DNA of 22,312 nt from the IMG/VR virus record IMGVR_UViG_3300046517_002499, positions 1 through 22,312 of that record; one strand, given 5' to 3'. The translations under genes and the position numbers were made by a program. Shown here piece after piece: positions 6,321 to 13,766 of the stretch; within the stretch, counting starts at the first letter, position 1; each line of letters begins with the position of its first letter. The notes beneath the pieces are model-generated. The model was given only the letters and a program-made list of their open reading frames with translations, made no database searches and had not been told where the DNA came from. This stretch comes from a virus.

Positions 6321-6709
6321 CAGGCGTACTCCTTCAGGGTCACGCGCACGATCGCCGTCTGGAGCCGGCCGTTCGCCTGGTGGCGCACCAGCTCCTCGTC
6401 GAGGTGCGGCACGACGAAGTCGCCGACGAGCTTTCCGCCGATCGTGAACTGCGAGATCGCCCCGGTGTCGCGCAGCAGGCGGAAGCGCTTCACCTCGTCG
6501 AGCGGCTCGACCCCGCGGTCGGCGTCGAACCGAATCGAGAGCATTATCGTATCGAGGCCGGGGCCGAGGAACTCAAGCGCGGGCTTGCCGGCGAAGACCA
6601 GGTGCTCCGACCAACGACCCTCGCCCGAGCGATCGGCCTTCGACCAGGTATAGAACTTGGTGTCTTTTACCTCGAAAGTGATGTCGTCGCCGAGCGTCGC
6701 GTAGCTCAT
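6320..6709 (-). CDS. U: Tail protein gpU (P2 gpU family)
   Basis: The 129-aa protein aligns by eye with P2 gpU: GKPALEFLGPGLDTIMLSIR (residues 41-60) matches the family's 'KRPAAQFLGVGDDSITLSG' type segment, followed by RFRLLRDTGAISQFTIGGKL and GDFVVPHLDEEL, and the closing strands RVTLKEY. GpU is a conserved minor tail protein of P2-like phages. Here it lies between gpV and gpW instead of between the tape measure and gpD as in P2, so the order is rearranged. ATG 6709 overlaps the TGA of gpV. Exact role in the virion is not resolved from sequence. Confidence 0.88.
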   Translation of the reverse strand: MSYATLGDDITFEVKDTKFYTWSKADRSGEGRWSEHLVFAGKPALEFLGPGLDTIMLSIRFDADRGVEPLDEVKRFRLLRDTGAISQFTIGGKLVGDFVVPHLDEELVRHQANGRLQTAIVRVTLKEYA

Positions 6710-7236
6710 TTGGCGCTCACCTTCTCGGCGGCCGGAGCATCGATCGTCGGCTTGAGCGGGAGCGCGGCGACGATCGTCGACTTCAGGCTCGCGCCGCCGT
6801 CCTGTGCGACTACGACACCGCCCTTGATCGCCGTGGCGATCCCGTCGGCATAGTCGAGCGCCTTCTGGATCTCGTCCTTCGTCGCCGGAGCGAGCGCTAC
6901 CTTGTCGCTGGCATCGGAGGCGCCGAGGCGCACGTCGTCGCCGGCGACCACGCGCCGAGCGCTGTCATCGGTCGGCGGCGCGTCGCTGTCGGTGTAGAAG
7001 ACGCCAAGGCAATAGCCTACGCCCTTGTACCCGTCGCCGATAAAGCAGAGGACCGGGTCGTCCTTCGCCGGCATCGAGTAGTCGCCTCGGCGGCTGAACA
7101 TCATCGGGAGATCGTCCGAGATGAAGCCGCCCTCGGTGTCGTTGTCGTCCTTGCGACCCTCGAAGAATCGCACCTTGACGGTGTGCTTCTTCCCGTCCAC
7201 CGAGGAGACGCGGCCCGATCGGATCTCGCCGCGCAT
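6706..7236 (-). CDS. V: Baseplate assembly protein V (spike-like, OB-fold)
   Basis: The 176-aa protein begins MRGEIRSGRVSSVDGKKHTV with the OB-fold strand pattern of baseplate protein V: KVRFFEG, then GFISDDLPMMFSRRGDYSMP and VLCFIGDGYKGVGYCLGVFY. In P2-like phages gpV is the central membrane-piercing spike under the hub gpD. After residue 100 the sequence is short and ends with an Ala/Lys-rich helix-prone stretch; the repeated polar strands and the HxH iron site found at the tip of P2 gpV are not seen. ATG 7236 is one base from the gpD stop; the open frame extending to 7338 overlaps gpD and is not needed. Family call is good; tip structure is uncertain. Confidence 0.87.
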   Translation of the reverse strand: MRGEIRSGRVSSVDGKKHTVKVRFFEGRKDDNDTEGGFISDDLPMMFSRRGDYSMPAKDDPVLCFIGDGYKGVGYCLGVFYTDSDAPPTDDSARRVVAGDDVRLGASDASDKVALAPATKDEIQKALDYADGIATAIKGGVVVAQDGGASLKSTIVAALPLKPTIDAPAAEKVSAK

Positions 7237-7237
7237 C

Positions 7238-8332
7238 TTAGTAGCCCTCCAGGCAGCGGCGGACGTCGAGCGAGGTGGTGTAGCCGCCACCGACCCGGTG
7301 ATCGGCGCGGGTGACGATGAACTTCCCGTCGAAGCCACCGGAGTTGGTGAGGTCGAAGATCACGCCGGCGACGAGGCCCGGGTCGCCGATGGTGGTTAGC
7401 TTGCCCTTCGTCGCGAAGCGGTTGGCGTTGCGCAGCAGCGCCTTGGCGCGCTTCGTGGCCTCGCCCTGCGACGAGACGGGGACGCGCAGCTCGAGCGTCT
7501 GGCCGTCGGGGTTGTTCTTGTCGACGAACTCGCCCTTCTGCTCCTTGCCGCTTTTCGGATCGAAGAAGGTGACGTGACAGGTCCCGTAGCGATCGCTGTC
7601 ATCGCCGTCGAAGGACCAGGCGAGGACTTTCCCGCCGATGAGATCGATCGTCCCGACCGAGTCCCCCTGGTCGATCGTCACCTCGTCGAAGACGATGATC
7701 TTGTCCTCGCCGACCTTGAGCGTGCGGCCAACCTCTTTGCAGAGCTCCTCGAGGAACTCGAGGTCGCTCTTGTCGACCTGCTGGGCATGGCCGTAGGCGT
7801 CGCCCTGGTCGCCGTCGAACTGCAGCGTGAGCCCGGCGCGGTCGGCGATGTCCTTCGCGATCTGATCGAGGCGCTGGCCGCGCCACACCCGGGTGCGCTT
7901 GCGGCGGCGCAGGCCGGTCGCGAGAGGTGCGGAAACGCACTTGAAGCTGGCGCGGTGCGGCGGCCCCGAGAAGCCGACGCTGTCGTGCGCGAACTTCCCG
8001 AGGCGCAGATCCTCGACGTCGGCGAACCAGCTCTCGGAAACCTCGAGGCGCGCGACGACCGAGTCGCCGAAGGTCGGGCGCCAATCGGTCGACCATTTCA
8101 TATCGCGATCCTGGATCTCGAAGGTGAGATCGTCGGCCGCGCCGGAGAGGTTGTCGGTGTAATCGAGCGAGATAAGGTTGGGACCGAGGTCGCGCGTGAT
8201 CCCCTTCGACTCCCAGGTGACCGCGAGCTTGGCGTGCCGCGCGATCTTCTTTCCCGGGTAGGGGTCGAGGATCTGCAGCGCCTGCGGATCGTCCGGGCGC
8301 GGGGTGAAAGGATCGAGGACCGGGTCGCTCAC
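7238..8332 (-). CDS. D: Baseplate hub protein, late control gene D family (gp27-like)
   Basis: The 364-aa protein starts at GTG 8332, with a clear Shine-Dalgarno GGGAGG five bases upstream; the much longer open frame to 9478 runs through the tape measure gene and is false. Family features include an N-terminal barrel strand set (DLGPNLISLDYTDNLSGAAD; DLTFEIQDRDMKW), the segment RRKRTRVWRGQRLDQIAKDI (residues ~149-168), DKSDLEFLEELCKEVGRTLK, and a C-terminal barrel with PVSSQGEATKRAKALLRNAN and the final GGYTTSLDVRRCLEGY. It is the trimeric hub that caps the tube and carries the gpV spike encoded next, one base downstream. The name 'late control' comes from P2 genetics; the protein itself is structural. 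Confidence 0.93.
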   Translation of the reverse strand: MSDPVLDPFTPRPDDPQALQILDPYPGKKIARHAKLAVTWESKGITRDLGPNLISLDYTDNLSGAADDLTFEIQDRDMKWSTDWRPTFGDSVVARLEVSESWFADVEDLRLGKFAHDSVGFSGPPHRASFKCVSAPLATGLRRRKRTRVWRGQRLDQIAKDIADRAGLTLQFDGDQGDAYGHAQQVDKSDLEFLEELCKEVGRTLKVGEDKIIVFDEVTIDQGDSVGTIDLIGGKVLAWSFDGDDSDRYGTCHVTFFDPKSGKEQKGEFVDKNNPDGQTLELRVPVSSQGEATKRAKALLRNANRFATKGKLTTIGDPGLVAGVIFDLTNSGGFDGKFIVTRADHRVGGGYTTSLDVRRCLEGY

Positions 8333-8418
8333 AGGAGCCTCCCGATCGTCGACCACCAGGCGAGGCGCACGAGATCGCCGACGGAGAAGTGCCAGCGCAC
8401 GAGCTGAAGGAGGCTCAC
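8329..8418 (-). CDS. 29-aa mini-ORF coupled between tail X and hub D
   Basis: A 29-residue frame (MSLLQLVRWHFSVGDL, then VRLAWWSTIGRLL) fills the gap between tail X and hub D exactly. Its GTG at 8418 overlaps the TGA of tail X (GTGA), and its own TGA at 8331-8329 overlaps the GTG of hub D in the same way. The peptide is hydrophobic and basic with four Trp. No family is recognised. The double overlap matches the coupling style of the whole operon and argues for translation; the peptide may be functional or only pass ribosomes on to gene D. The Shine-Dalgarno for D lies inside it. Confidence 0.45.
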   Translation of the reverse strand: MSLLQLVRWHFSVGDLVRLAWWSTIGRLL

Positions 8419-8627
8419 GCGACCCTCCACGGCGGCAGGCTCGCGGGGCGCACCGGATCGGGCAGCGCAGGGACATCGAGGACGACGCCGGCGTCGAAGC
8501 GCGCGACGTCGTTGTGCTGCGGGTTCTTGTCCAGCAGCAGGTCCATGTAGTTCTCGGTCCCGAAGACGCGGAAGGAGATCGCGTCCCAGGTGTCGCCGCT
8601 GCGCGTGGTGTAGGTCGGGCTAGCCAT
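8415..8627 (-). CDS. X: Tail protein X (LysM-like)
   Basis: The 70-aa protein contains a LysM-like fold across nearly its whole length: YTTRSGDTWDAISFRVFGTE (residues 6-25) and NYMDLLLDKNPQHNDVARFD, followed by GVVLDVPALPD. This is the tail protein X family of P2-like phages, a small protein of the hub/tail tip region. The ATG at 8627 lies inside the end of the tape measure gene (8-nt overlap); the open frame reaching 8786 is an antecedent of the real start. Its TGA overlaps the start of the 29-aa mini-ORF. Confidence 0.92.
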   Translation of the reverse strand: MASPTYTTRSGDTWDAISFRVFGTENYMDLLLDKNPQHNDVARFDAGVVLDVPALPDPVRPASLPPWRVA

Positions 8628-10725
8628 AGGAGAGCCGCCGCTTCTTCTTGGCCTCGGCCGCATGCGCGTCGAGGGCCGCCTTCTTCGCCTTGTGGTGCGC
8701 CGCGTCCATCTGGCGCTCCATCTCCTCGCGCGAGGTCCCGCTGCCGACGTGGTAGGTCGGGGAGAAGTGCAGGACCGCGCCGCCACCCTGTAGCGCCGCG
8801 GTGGGCTTGCCGCCGCGGAAGACGATGTCGGACGCTGCTGCGTAGGAGAGGCCCTGCTCCTTCATCAGCGACCGCAGCGCCGCCTGGTTGGCCGCGTGCT
8901 CGTCGCCGGCGCGGTTCGCCTTCTCGATCGTCTCGTCCCGCCCGGTGAGCTTGTCGAGCAGGCCGAAGGAGACGTTCTTGGTGAGACGGCCTTCCTTGTC
9001 GGTGTTGATCGCCGAGAGCTTCTCGGAGATCCCGAGCTTCTCGTCGATGAAGGTGCCGATCTGGTAGCCGACCAGGGCGGCGCTCGCTACCATCGCGGCG
9101 CTCGCCGCGTTGCCGATCCCCTTGCCGGTGTTTGCGGCCGCGGTGGGCGAGATGCCAGGGACGCCGCCACCGCCGGCGGCGTTCGCATCGTTGAGCGCCT
9201 TGGTGGCGGCGACGGCCGACCACTTCGCGGCGACGTACTGGCCGAGACCGACGGCGGCCTTGACCGCGTTGTAGCCGATTTCGACGATGGTCTTCGCCAG
9301 CGGCGCCAGGCGGATCGCGACGACAACGGCCGCGAGGTTGCCGAAGCCGCCGGTGAGCTCGGCGCCCTTCTGCACCAGCCAGATCACTTTCGAGGCGAGC
9401 GACTTGAGCTCGCCGCCGAAACTGATGATCGCGGGGATGGCCTTCTTTTCGACCCACACCGCGGTTTTTTCGGCCCACTCTTTGATCTGCCCGCGGTTCT
9501 CCGAGACGAACTTGGTGAACTTCCCGAGGACGTTCGTCACCACTGGGAGCAGCGCCGCGCCGAGGGTGTTTTTGACGCTGCCGATCGCGCCCTCTGCACC
9601 GAGGAGCGCGATGTGGAACTTCTTCGAATTCTCGATCGTGTCCTTCGACAGTAGGTTCCCGCTGGCGCGGGTCTGCGCGAAGAGCTCCTCGAGGCCGGCG
9701 CTCCCCTTTTCGATGAGCGGCAGCAGCGCGAGACCGCCGCGCCCGAAGATCTGCACCGCCGCGGCCGACTTCTCCGCATGCGTCCCGAGCTTGTTGATCG
9801 CGTCGGAGATCTTCGCGACCTGCTGCTCGGGCTGAAGCTTCGCGAGCTCCTTCGCCGAGAGGCCGATGTGCTTGAAGGGATCGGTCGCCGCGGTCTTCGC
9901 GCCGCCGACCTTCGTGCCGAGCAGCTGGATCTCGCCGACGCTGCCGACCAGGCCGCTCCCACCGCCGCCCTTCGGCTTCAGGGAGAGGACCTTGCCGAGG
10001 TTCACCTGCAGCTTACCGAGACCCTGGTCGAGCGATTCGACGTCGACGCCGGTCTTCTTGCCGGCCGAGCGCAGGAGCTGCAGGGCCGTCGTCGTGGTGC
10101 CGAGACGGATCGCAGTCTTCTCGAGGTCGACGCCGGCCTCGGCGGTCGACTTGGCGATGGCGAAAAGGCCCGCGCCTGCGGCGATGCCGACACCACCCAG
10201 GCGCGCAGCATCGGAGAGCACGCTCCGCACCTGGCCGCCGATCTTTGCCCCGGCCCGGGATAGGCCTGCGACGCCGCGCTGCATGCGCTCGGTCGCGCCG
10301 AGCTGGCGCGCCAGGCGCTCCTGCTCCTGGGTGAGCCGCGAGGTGGCGACGCCGGCAAGGAGAAGCGCCGCCTCTTCCTTGCTGGCCGCGTCGCGGGCCT
10401 TCAGGAGCGCGACCTCTGCCTGCTTGGTGGCGCGGGCGCCGGCGGCCATCCATTTCGTCGAGTCCTTCGTCGCGCCGCCGGCGGCGAGCTCGGCCGTCTT
10501 GAGTTGGCCCAGCGCGGCCGCCGCGGTCCCGTAGCGGGCCTCGGCGCGCTTCACTTCCTCGGTCAGCTGCGCGAACTTCTCGGCCGACCGCCCCGTCGCG
10601 GTGAGCTGCTTCGCCTGCTTACCGAGGCCCGCGAGTGCTGCGCTGGCCGAGTAGGTTTCGCGCGAGAACGTCGCCGAGAGCTTCGCGCCGATGGCGATCG
10701 CGAGCTCGTAGACCTTCCCGGCCAT
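8620..10725 (-). CDS. Tail tape measure protein
   Basis: The 701-aa protein is Ala-rich and mostly helical, as expected of a tape measure. The N-terminal ~150 residues are coiled-coil-like (KFAQLTEEVKRAEARYGTAA). Hydrophobic segments follow (LGGVGIAAGAGLFAIAKSTA, ~170-190; FGNLAAVVVAIRLAPLAKTI, ~450-470). The family signature is GLSAKELAKLQPEQQVAKIS, then INKLGTHAEKSAAAVQIFGR and GGLALLPLIEKG. At ~0.15 nm per residue it would set a tail near 100 nm, an estimate from the general rule. The C-terminus is basic (AHHKAKKAALDAHAAEAKKK). The ATG at 10725 follows immediately after the TAG of the frameshift extension of the chaperone gene, the usual place. No peptidoglycan hydrolase domain is visible. 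Confidence 0.94.
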   Translation of the reverse strand: MAGKVYELAIAIGAKLSATFSRETYSASAALAGLGKQAKQLTATGRSAEKFAQLTEEVKRAEARYGTAAAALGQLKTAELAAGGATKDSTKWMAAGARATKQAEVALLKARDAASKEEAALLLAGVATSRLTQEQERLARQLGATERMQRGVAGLSRAGAKIGGQVRSVLSDAARLGGVGIAAGAGLFAIAKSTAEAGVDLEKTAIRLGTTTTALQLLRSAGKKTGVDVESLDQGLGKLQVNLGKVLSLKPKGGGGSGLVGSVGEIQLLGTKVGGAKTAATDPFKHIGLSAKELAKLQPEQQVAKISDAINKLGTHAEKSAAAVQIFGRGGLALLPLIEKGSAGLEELFAQTRASGNLLSKDTIENSKKFHIALLGAEGAIGSVKNTLGAALLPVVTNVLGKFTKFVSENRGQIKEWAEKTAVWVEKKAIPAIISFGGELKSLASKVIWLVQKGAELTGGFGNLAAVVVAIRLAPLAKTIVEIGYNAVKAAVGLGQYVAAKWSAVAATKALNDANAAGGGGVPGISPTAAANTGKGIGNAASAAMVASAALVGYQIGTFIDEKLGISEKLSAINTDKEGRLTKNVSFGLLDKLTGRDETIEKANRAGDEHAANQAALRSLMKEQGLSYAAASDIVFRGGKPTAALQGGGAVLHFSPTYHVGSGTSREEMERQMDAAHHKAKKAALDAHAAEAKKKRRLSYG

Positions 10726-10896
10726 CTACTTGGAGTCCTCGGTGCGGATCCGGCTGACCGTGTCGAGCCACGCATAGGCCGTCGCTACGGGGAGCGAGAG
10801 CCAGTAGGGGATCGGGGTGTTGAGCGCCATGGCCAACCTCGCGGCGAGGGCTCGAATCGTCTCCGCGGCCGTCGCTACGGAGAGACCGAGCCCGTC
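10726..10896 (-). CDS. E': Tail chaperone frameshift extension (E'/T-like) reached by -1 shift
   Basis: In the -1 frame after the slippery site, 56 codons are open (residues begin DGLGLSVATA) and end at TAG 10728-10726, touching the tape measure ATG. The segment RLAMALNTPIPYWLSLPVAT followed by AYAWLDTVSRI is a compact hydrophobic block of the type found in the second half of tail chaperone fusions. It has no Shine-Dalgarno of its own; an internal ATG lies at codon 23. It would be made as a 111 + 56 residue fusion with the 10875-11228 product, as P2 E+E' and lambda G-GT are. The fusion protein coats the tape measure during tail assembly and is not part of the virion. Confidence 0.8.
   Translation of the reverse strand, partial: DGLGLSVATAAETIRALAARLAMALNTPIPYWLSLPVATAYAWLDTVSRIRTEDSK
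10777..10880. repeat. 14-bp direct repeat in the chaperone extension
   Basis: GGCCGTCGCTACGG occurs at 10777-10790 and 10867-10880, 90 bp apart and so in phase, encoding VATA twice in the -1 frame. The second copy overlaps the loop of the candidate frameshift hairpin. Confidence 0.7.
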
Positions 10897-10902
10897 AAAA
10901 AA
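10859..10902 (-). promoter_or_regulatory. -1 programmed frameshift signal: T TTT TTG slippery site plus hairpin
   Basis: On the minus strand TTTTTTG at 10902-10896 is in the correct phase (GCT TTT TTG) for the X XXY YYZ rule. Nine bases later GTCTCTCCG (10886-10878) can pair with CGGAGAC (10865-10859), with a two-base bulge and a 12-nt loop that contains the zero-frame stop TAG. Spacing and position are as expected for a stimulatory stem. Confidence 0.8.
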
Positions 10903-11228
10903 GCCTGGACGTTCGTCGCAACCTCCACGTAGTCGTTCGACGGGAGCTTCTTCAGCAGGTCCCGATCGACTCCGAGTGCCTTCGCCGCCATCTGCATGTG
11001 AAACTCGAGATCGGTAACGAGGACCTTGACGCTCTGGCCCGTCGCGCGCCCGGCCTCAGCGACGCAGAAGTCGACGTCGGCGCCGGTGAGCTTCGCGAGA
11101 TCAAGGGTGAGGAACTCGGCGACGACGGCCGCCTGCGGTGGATCTGCGGCCGCCGGCGAGATCTCGACGGTGCGACTGATCTTCTTCCCGCTCTCGTCGA
11201 GAAACGGCCTCGAGATGAGGACGTCCAT
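10875..11228 (-). CDS. E: Tail assembly chaperone (P2 gpE-like, TAC family)
   Basis: The 117-aa protein fits the tail assembly chaperone family of contractile phages. It has an N-terminal beta part (MDVLISRPFLDESGKKISRT) and a C-terminal helical part with the common pattern DLAKLTGADVDFCVAEAGRA and DLEFHMQMAAKALGVDRDLL, then KKLPSNDYVEVATNVQAFL. It binds and guides the tape measure protein in assembly. Near its end lies a -1 slippery heptamer, so a second, longer product of 167 aa is expected. ATG 11228 is one base from the stop of the tail tube gene; placement between tube and tape measure is diagnostic. Confidence 0.92.
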   Translation of the reverse strand: MDVLISRPFLDESGKKISRTVEISPAAADPPQAAVVAEFLTLDLAKLTGADVDFCVAEAGRATGQSVKVLVTDLEFHMQMAAKALGVDRDLLKKLPSNDYVEVATNVQAFLTGSVSP

Positions 11229-11229
11229 C

Positions 11230-11763
11230 TTACGCTTTGCCCAGGTCGGCGCGGGTGCTCGCCAGGAAGTCGGTGTCGCCGACGCGGTAGATCATGTTGA
11301 ACTTATCGAGCTCGATGATCTTCTTCGAGGCCATGAAGACGGAGATCGCCGAGACCTCCATCTGCGTCTCGGCGTCCATCTTCTTGCCCGGCTCGAGCTT
11401 GCCGAGGCCGGTGCTGTTGACCTGGCCCTTCGCGAGCACGCGGAAGGCGGTGGTCGTGAGCGCGCCGCTGGTGGGGTCCTGCACCTGGATCGAGCCGCGG
11501 ATGTCGAACTGCTGCGCCACCGGCGCGAGCAGCAGCAGCCCCTTCTCGGTGACCGCGAGCCAGGTGAGCTTGAGCTTCTGGCTCTTGAAGTGACCGAGCA
11601 CCACCGATTCGTACTCACCGGCGATGCCGACGCCGGCGATGCTCTCCGTCATGGCCTCGAAGTTCGGCAGCTCGCAGGTAGCGAGACCGATCTGCTCGAG
11701 CGACGCCGTACCGGAGTAGACGGCGAAGTTGACCAGTCTTTCGGGAACGAGCTTTACGGCCAC
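11230..11763 (-). CDS. Major tail tube protein (P2 gpFII family)
   Basis: The 177-aa protein matches the contractile-phage tail tube family in size and key segments: NFAVYSGTASLEQIGLATCE, LPNFEAMTESIAGVGIAGEY, and the C-terminal IIELDKFNMIYRVGDTDFLA. Stacked rings of this protein form the tube through which DNA passes, inside the sheath encoded just upstream. The ATG at 11763 is nine bases from the sheath stop, with an AGGAGGA-like Shine-Dalgarno (GTAGGAGGACACCGTG on the coding strand) within the end of that gap. Nothing is odd about it. Confidence 0.94.
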   Translation of the reverse strand: MAVKLVPERLVNFAVYSGTASLEQIGLATCELPNFEAMTESIAGVGIAGEYESVVLGHFKSQKLKLTWLAVTEKGLLLLAPVAQQFDIRGSIQVQDPTSGALTTTAFRVLAKGQVNSTGLGKLEPGKKMDAETQMEVSAISVFMASKKIIELDKFNMIYRVGDTDFLASTRADLGKA

Positions 11764-11772
11764 GGTGTCCTC

Positions 11773-13230
11773 CTACGCGAAGAGCGCGGCGAGGGCCGCG
11801 GGGTCGTACTCGACGATGAAGGTGATGTCTTCCGCCGGCGACGGCGGCGTGAGCGTGAGGTGGTAGACGATCTTCCCGTCGGCCAGGTCGGTGGTCGAAT
11901 TCTCGTCCTTGCGGAACTCGATCTTCCCGTCGACGAGGGCGCCGGCCGCGATGTAGCCGTTGATCAGGCTCTGGATCGTGCCGACCACGCCTTCGATCTG
12001 GCGCTTGTTGCCGGGCTCATCGACGTCGCGATCGGTGGTGAGGATGATCGTGTTCTCGATGAAGTTGAAGAAGCGGCGGATCGGGATGAAGGTGTCCTTC
12101 GGATCCGTCGAGCCCGGGTAGGCGCCGGTCCGGTTGCCCCAGAGCTTCCACCCGTTGAATCCGTTCAGCAGGGTCACGATGCCCTGCGCGTTGAGGCTGT
12201 TCGCCTGCGGCCTGGTGAGCAGGACCTCGGTCCCGTCGTCGAGCACCGCCGAGGTCGCGGTCACGCTCTTGTTCGACGGGCTCGCGAACGGCAGGCCGTC
12301 GTGCGCATCGTCGGTGAGCGCGGCGACGCAGGCCATGATCGTCGAGAGGTGATAGACGTCGTTCCCGCTCTTGCCCTTCGGCCAGAGCGGCACCTGATCG
12401 ACCGAGGTGAAGCCGTTGTCGGTCTTCCACGCGGGGGCGTCGGCGTAGGTGGCGATGAGGTACGGCTCGGTCGAGAGGTCGGTGAGCGCCTCGGCGCGGA
12501 AGCTGCCGTTGATGCTGTGGGCGATCGCCGCCATGCGAGCGGCGACGGTCGGCTGCTGGCTCCACTTCGGGGCCAGGATGAAGCAGGGCACGCGGCGCAG
12601 CTTCGGGAAGACCTGCTCGATCACCTCGAGGCCGGTGTAGGCGCCGGCGTTGTAGCCGCCGATGATGTCCGCCTCGTGGATCGCCTCGGGCTCGAGCGTG
12701 CTGTAGTCGACGGTGATCGTCGCCAGCGCGGCGATCGTGCCGCTCGAGACGCGCGACACCACCAGCATGCCGTCGCTGTCGAAGGCGAGGGTGTAGTCGG
12801 TGCCGAGCGCCTTCGGGGAGCCCGAGACCTTCACGACCACCGAGGACTTGATCGCCCCGAAGCGGTTGAGGGTGACCTCGTCGGTCGAGGTGAAGATGTG
12901 CGACTCACCGACGTGCGGGGTCTTGTGGCCGGCCTTCGACGGGTCGAGGACGTTGACGCAGACGATCGGGCCCGCGCCGTACACCGAGAAGTGCGCGCTC
13001 GCCGCCTCGTGCAGCGTGTAGCTGTCCCAGAGGCTCGAATCGACCTGGCCGAGCTCGCCGCACTTGGCCGCGAACTCCGCGAGGGTCGAGAAGAGGCCCG
13101 GGGTGTTGACGAAGCTCTCGTCGCCGAGGTTGACCGGGGCGGTGCCGACGTAGACCGGGAGGGCCGAATCGACCGCGACCGGGGGGACGACGCCGGTGGG
13201 CTGTTCTTCGATGTTTACGCCGTGGCTCAT
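11773..13230 (-). CDS. Contractile tail sheath protein
   Basis: The 485-aa protein begins MSHGVNIEEQPTGVVPPVAV, the N-terminal form of P2-like sheath proteins whose extended ends link neighbouring subunits. Later segments are typical: PKLRRVPCFILAPKWSQQPT, the C-terminal RQIEGVVGTIQSLINGYIAA, and WGNRTGAYPGSTDPKDTFIP before IRRFFNFIENTII. An Ig-like insert with strands (SSVVVKVSGSPKALGTDYTL) occupies ~residues 115-165. The protein contracts on infection to drive the tube. ATG 13230 overlaps the TGA of the upstream gene; the open frame to 13773 is an antisense-free read-back through that gene and is not real. Confidence 0.95.
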   Translation of the reverse strand: MSHGVNIEEQPTGVVPPVAVDSALPVYVGTAPVNLGDESFVNTPGLFSTLAEFAAKCGELGQVDSSLWDSYTLHEAASAHFSVYGAGPIVCVNVLDPSKAGHKTPHVGESHIFTSTDEVTLNRFGAIKSSVVVKVSGSPKALGTDYTLAFDSDGMLVVSRVSSGTIAALATITVDYSTLEPEAIHEADIIGGYNAGAYTGLEVIEQVFPKLRRVPCFILAPKWSQQPTVAARMAAIAHSINGSFRAEALTDLSTEPYLIATYADAPAWKTDNGFTSVDQVPLWPKGKSGNDVYHLSTIMACVAALTDDAHDGLPFASPSNKSVTATSAVLDDGTEVLLTRPQANSLNAQGIVTLLNGFNGWKLWGNRTGAYPGSTDPKDTFIPIRRFFNFIENTIILTTDRDVDEPGNKRQIEGVVGTIQSLINGYIAAGALVDGKIEFRKDENSTTDLADGKIVYHLTLTPPSPAEDITFIVEYDPAALAALFA

Positions 13231-13766
13231 TCTTTCGCCTCCGAGTCGGGATTGAGCGCCTCGACGCGACGGGGGCGCGGCAAGGTCCAATTGGTGGTGA
13301 CGATCGCCATCCACTGCGGACGGTGCTGCTCTTCGGGGACTTCCCACTTGAGCGGCCCGGTGTGCTCGTAGGCGGTGCCGTTGATCGTCGGCTCGGCGCC
13401 GAGGTCCTCGCGGATCGCGTCGATCACCTGCACCGCGTCGCGGAAGCCGTCGACAGTGTCGCTGTAAGTGCCGACGATCAGCTTGACCACCGCGAGCGCG
13501 TCCTGCTCGGCGCCCTGCTTCGAGTCCTCGCCGTCGGTGGGACGGACGATGATGAAGGGGAAGCGCTCGACGTCGTTGCTCGCGAGGAAGCCGAGCCAGC
13601 CGTCGATCACCTCGGGGGCGCGCTCGCCGGCGCTCTTCGTCTGCAGGAATTGGAACTTGTCGGCGACGACAGCCATGCGCGCGATAATCGCGGCGCGCAG
13701 GCCGTCGAGCGTTCCCGCCCGGGCCGCTTGGAAGCTCACCGCCTCGTCGCGCGTCGGATCGCTCAC
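13227..13766 (-). CDS. Probable tail terminator/neck protein
   Basis: The 179-aa protein starts at GTG 13766 in a GTGA overlap with the gpZ-like gene and ends in an ATGA overlap with the sheath. It has a helix-rich N-terminus, then FPFIIVRPTDGED (residues 69-81) and AVVKLIVGTYSDTVDGFRDA followed by VQVIDAIREDLGAE: the strand, strand, helix order of tail terminator proteins, which cap the tail and join it to the head. It ends with WMAIVTTNWTLPRPRR, another family-like strand. I do not recognise a precise family; the function rests on this pattern and on its place between head-tail joining genes and the sheath. Confidence 0.85.
   Translation of the reverse strand: MSDPTRDEAVSFQAARAGTLDGLRAAIIARMAVVADKFQFLQTKSAGERAPEVIDGWLGFLASNDVERFPFIIVRPTDGEDSKQGAEQDALAVVKLIVGTYSDTVDGFRDAVQVIDAIREDLGAEPTINGTAYEHTGPLKWEVPEEQHRPQWMAIVTTNWTLPRPRRVEALNPDSEAKE

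Noticed and set aside
7238-9478. 746-codon minus-strand frame as one protein fused to hub D
   Set aside because: Upstream of 8332 it runs out of frame through tail X and the tape measure; a strong Shine-Dalgarno marks GTG 8332 as the hub start.
11026-13371. 781-codon plus-strand open frame
   Set aside because: It is antisense to tube and sheath genes with clear family features; its composition (Arg/Asp/Glu/Val/Leu-rich without domains) is that of a mirror frame.
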